From Prevotella sp. (GTDB lineage: Bacteria; Bacteroidota; Bacteroidia; Bacteroidales; Bacteroidaceae), in contig JAGAPI010000106.1 of assembly GCA_017623335.1 (NCBI GenBank), positions 1 to 13,642 of the forward strand: DNA of 13,642 nt, given 5' to 3'. Below, piece by piece: positions 8,336 to 13,642 of the stretch; within the stretch, counting starts at the first letter, position 1, and each line of letters begins with the position of its first letter. The position numbers and the translations under genes are program-made. The notes below the pieces were generated by a model, which saw only the letters and a program-made list of their open reading frames with translations, did not search any database and had not been told where the DNA came from.

Positions 8336-8378
8336 AAAAAGCCCGTTTGGCTACGACAAGAGTCACTAACCAAACGGG
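8336..8378 (-). terminator. Intrinsic terminator of the cobalamin riboswitch leader
   Basis: On the minus transcript, CCCGTTTGG (8378-8370) and CCAAACGGG (8350-8342) form a perfect 9-bp stem, extendable by three more pairs including a G-U. One base then separates it from TTTTT (8340-8336) and further T-rich sequence. It lies 124 bases downstream of the aptamer and before the first gene, where a riboswitch expression platform would be. Formation would stop transcription of the whole B12 operon. Confidence 0.85.
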
Positions 8379-8525
8379 ATATACTTTTTTGCAATCTACC
8401 AATACCAATGCCCAATGCAAAAGACATGAAAGCCTTTACACATTTAAGCCATCTGTTGACAGACGCCGACACCCGCGGACGTTCTCTCATCGCGTAAAGG
8501 CAGGTCTTCTGACTCGTCCCGTTTG
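8371..8525 (-). promoter_or_regulatory. Predicted antiterminator pairing between aptamer and terminator arm
   Basis: The transcript segment from 8525-8517 (CAAACGGGA, inside the aptamer) is a perfect 9-bp complement of 8379-8371 (TCCCGTTTG, the 5' arm of the terminator). The same aptamer bases partly overlap a second helix: 8569-8561 (GTTTGCAGC) pairs with 8529-8521 (GCTGCAAAC) inside the folded aptamer. The two pairings exclude each other. B12 binding should favour the aptamer helix and so the terminator; without B12 the antiterminator can form. The complementarity is seen directly; the mechanism is inferred. Confidence 0.7.
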
Positions 8526-8668
8526 CAGCGCCTTCCCGGCAGTATTGCCAGTGACGTTTTGCTGCAAACTTTTCATCATGGGACTCACAGCAGCAGGTAC
8601 TGTCCCGGACTCTCACCGGGTTCCCTTTTAATCCTGAATGCCGGACTTACATCCGACACTCAGAAACC
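8503..8668 (-). promoter_or_regulatory. Cobalamin (adenosylcobalamin-type) riboswitch aptamer
   Basis: Read on the minus strand, the classic elements appear in order. The P1 5' arm GGTTTCTGA (8668-8660) pairs with the 3' arm TCAGAAGACC (8512-8503) with one bulged base. The conserved core AAAAGGGAA is followed by CCGGTGAGAGTCCGGG and a GCTGCTGTGAGTCCC segment. Next come the TCACTGG...CCGGGAAGGC elements and the B12 box AGTCAGAAGACCTGCC. It senses B12 and turns down uptake genes when the vitamin is plentiful. It heads the five-gene operon ending in btuB. Confidence 0.95.
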
Positions 8669-8678
8669 AATACGTCGG

Positions 8679-8709
8679 CAAAGGTAGATAAAACTATCGA
8701 CATACGCAA
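8679..8709 (-). promoter_or_regulatory. Bacteroidetes-type promoter of the B12 operon
   Basis: On the minus strand TACCTTTG (8686-8679) matches the TAnnTTTG -7 consensus exactly. A TTG (8709-8707) lies 20 bases upstream as the -33 element. Transcription would start near 8672, a few bases before the P1 arm of the riboswitch, which fits well. Confidence 0.8.
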
Positions 8710-8782
8710 GAGAAAAGACGTTTTTCTTCTCATCTTGTATCTTTTTTAACGTTTTACCTTTTTTCTTCACGTTTCATTTTCT

Positions 8783-12353
<3,571 letters not shown>

Positions 12354-12414
12354 AATAAAGGTTTCCTATTTGAGGGCTGCAGTAATATTCCGGCGTCTCC
12401 TTCTAAGGTTTCTG

Positions 12415-12422
12415 CAAAATTA
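12415..12422 (-). promoter_or_regulatory. Possible -7 promoter element of the SMR gene
   Basis: TAATTTTG on the minus strand matches TAnnTTTG and lies about 60 bases before the SMR start. No good -33 TTTG is found at 19-21 bases upstream; the nearest TTTG is 28 bases away, so the call is tentative. Confidence 0.4.
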
Positions 12423-12507
12423 AGCAAAATCATCGAGGATATATCACAGACAAACAAAAATTTAGCTATAAAAGGAATATTTAACAAAACAAGATGGTAA
12501 ATTATTC

Positions 12508-12541
12508 GTGACACAAGTTTGTGTCACACAAACTTGTGTGA
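12508..12541. repeat. Two overlapping perfect palindromes (operator-like double inverted repeat)
   Basis: The first palindrome, 12508-12527, is GTGACACAA-GT-TTGTGTCAC. The second, 12524-12541, is TCACACAA-AC-TTGTGTGA. They overlap by four bases, and 12511-12524 is also the exact reverse complement of 12526-12539 around one C. It lies about 85 bases from the SMR -7 and 120 from the Fic -7. Without a T-run it is not an intrinsic terminator. Likely roles are a dimeric regulator site or a cruciform-forming element. Confidence 0.7.
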
Positions 12542-12661
12542 TTTGTTCATCTTTACAGCCAAACAGCATTAGATGAGAAGATTATAAAGAAAAACAAGTT
12601 GGATTTTCGCATAAAGATAAAGAAAGTTTATATTTCATGGCTGAATCTGAGAAATTATGAC

Positions 12662-12669
12662 TACCTTTG
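12662..12669 (+). promoter_or_regulatory. Promoter -7 element of the Fic gene
   Basis: TACCTTTG matches the Bacteroidetes TAnnTTTG consensus exactly, 38 bases before the ATG at 12708. A convincing -33 TTTG at the right distance is absent; only TGG at 12638-12640 is close. Confidence 0.6.
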
Positions 12670-12707
12670 CACGGAAGTATAAAAAGCTGAAAATACAAAT
12701 GACTTTT

Positions 12708-13642
12708 ATGGATAAAATAGCAACACTATATAAAGAGTGGCAATCACTTCAACCACTAAAGGAAAGCGATCAGGCAAGACTTGACCGTAAATTTATGTTG
12801 GAATTTAACTATAACTCCAACCATATAGAAGGCAATACTTTAACGTATGGGCAAACGGAGATGCTGCTCATATTCGGTAAGGTGGTGGAAAGTGCCAACA
12901 TGAAAGACTTGGAGGAAATGAAGGCTTCCAATGTCGGTTTGAAAATGATAAAGGAAATGGCTTTGGATAAAGAACAGCCACTTACAGAATACTTTATACG
13001 CACATTGCACCAAACGCTGTTGCGCGAGGATTATACAGTGTATCGTCAACTGCCGGACGGCACCAACACATCGTATGTTGTTCATGTCGGACAATATAAG
13101 ACGCGCCCTAACTCCGTCATTACTGCCACAGGCGAGCGTTTTGAGTATGCTTCACCTGAGGAGACACCTGCATTGATGACCGATTTGATTCAATGGTACA
13201 ACGAGGCTGAGGCAAAAGGCGACTTGTCACCTATTGAACTTGCATCATTGTTTCACTATCGTTATATACGCATACATCCGTTTGAGGATGGCAATGGCAG
13301 AGTGTCCCGTTTAATAGTAAACTATATTCTTTATCGTCACGGCTATCCCATGATTGTTGTAAAGAGTGCAGACAAAGACAATTACCTTACCGCCCTAAAC
13401 CGTTGCGATGTTGCTATTGGTCCAGTTCCTTCTGACGGTGCACATGCTGATCTTTCACAGATCACTCCTTTTGTGGAATATCTAAGCAAATGTCTTGAAA
13501 GTGCACTGAACATCAGTATTAAGGCTGCTAAGGGTGAAAGCATTGAGGATGCAGACGATTGGAGAAAGAATCTCAAACTAAAGTATCGTGACAAGCTAAA
13601 TAAACCAGAGGTTACTGAGGAGATAGCAAAAAAAGTACAAGA
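12708..13642 (+). CDS. Fic-domain protein (AMP-transferase family), class II autoinhibited; 3' end outside window
   Basis: The frame is open for 311 codons to the window edge. The start is the ATG at 12708 (MDKIATLYKEWQSLQPL...); an in-frame ATG three codons earlier, at 12699, is equally possible. The Fic core HPFEDGNGRVSR is at residues 190-201, with His190 as the catalytic base and the GNGR loop for nucleotide phosphates. An N-terminal helix carries SNHIEGN (Ser37 to Asn43), matching the [S/T]xxxE[G/N] inhibitory motif. Glu41 would block ATP gamma-phosphate binding, which places it among class II Fic proteins. Such enzymes usually attach AMP to hydroxyl side chains of target proteins; the target here is unknown. 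Downstream of the core, YLSKCLESALNISIKAA begins a helical C-terminal part, possibly with a DNA-binding domain beyond the window. No antitoxin partner gene is visible upstream. Confidence 0.9.
   Translation, partial: MDKIATLYKEWQSLQPLKESDQARLDRKFMLEFNYNSNHIEGNTLTYGQTEMLLIFGKVVESANMKDLEEMKASNVGLKMIKEMALDKEQPLTEYFIRTLHQTLLREDYTVYRQLPDGTNTSYVVHVGQYKTRPNSVITATGERFEYASPEETPALMTDLIQWYNEAEAKGDLSPIELASLFHYRYIRIHPFEDGNGRVSRLIVNYILYRHGYPMIVVKSADKDNYLTALNRCDVAIGPVPSDGAHADLSQITPFVEYLSKCLESALNISIKAAKGESIEDADDWRKNLKLKYRDKLNKPEVTEEIAKKVQ

Larger units (their letters stand above)
12354..12707. other. Divergent intergenic region between the SMR and Fic genes
   Basis: This 354-base AT-rich region holds the start regions of two divergent genes: a -7-like TAATTTTG for the SMR gene, a perfect -7 for the Fic gene, and a double palindrome between them. 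The parts at 12430-12507 and 12542-12655 show no coding pattern or RNA gene that I can recognise. Confidence 0.6.

Noticed and set aside
8389..8420. Short TTGCA/TGCAA hairpin with repeated CCAAT units in the leader
   Set aside because: Only five base pairs; the repeats are short and imperfect. It probably has no independent role beyond being part of the leader.
8707..8734. Hairpin GAGAAGA...TCTTTTCTC downstream of the GH2 gene as its terminator
   Set aside because: The stem is AT-rich and weak, is not followed by a T-run, and overlaps the -33 region of the B12 operon promoter.
12354..12420. Guanidine riboswitch in the SMR leader
   Set aside because: The leader is short and shows no ACGR-loop hairpins or other guanidine riboswitch core that I can recognise.

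Overview
The window looks like chromosome from a Bacteroidales bacterium, most like the Prevotella/Bacteroides group. The evidence is three promoters with the Bacteroidetes TAnnTTTG -7 element, runs of surface lipoproteins with a Cys followed by acidic residues, no strong Shine-Dalgarno sites, and TonB-dependent uptake genes. The genus is an inference.

The main content (bases 166-8690, minus strand) is a vitamin B12 (cobamide) outer-membrane uptake operon. A good promoter (-7 at 8679-8686) starts a leader with a clear cobalamin riboswitch (8503-8668) and a strong intrinsic terminator (8336-8378). A 9-nt piece of the aptamer can pair perfectly with the 5' arm of that terminator, so an antiterminator/terminator switch can be read from the sequence. 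Five genes follow: a DUF4465 lipoprotein (7271-8191); a lipoprotein with three Ig/PKD-like domains and a large C-terminal domain, a BtuH-like candidate (5418-7202); a 700-aa lipoprotein of receptor-L-domain/leucine-rich-like repeats (3308-5410); BtuG, the B12-capturing beta-propeller lipoprotein (2225-3301); and BtuB, the TonB-dependent transporter (166-2220). The last four are separated by only 4-7 bases. A second terminator-like hairpin lies after the first gene. BtuG and BtuB are expected to form the capture-and-transport complex. The other three lipoproteins are presumably accessory surface factors, and the repeat protein is the least explained. No inner-membrane BtuCDF genes are visible.

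Left of the operon, converging on it, is the 3' end of a low-molecular-weight protein tyrosine phosphatase (1-141, plus strand). Right of it, also on the minus strand, are a secreted family-2 glycoside hydrolase of LacZ type (8783-12004) and, 25 bases upstream, a Gdx/SugE-type small multidrug resistance exporter (12030-12353). A 354-base intergenic region with two overlapping palindromes (12508-12541) separates these from a divergent plus-strand gene for a Fic-domain AMP-transferase with a class II inhibitory motif, which runs off the end of the window (12708-13642).

The strongest leads are the readable riboswitch mechanism, the repeat lipoprotein inside the B12 operon with its AT-richer composition, the intercistronic hairpin, and the double palindrome upstream of the Fic gene.
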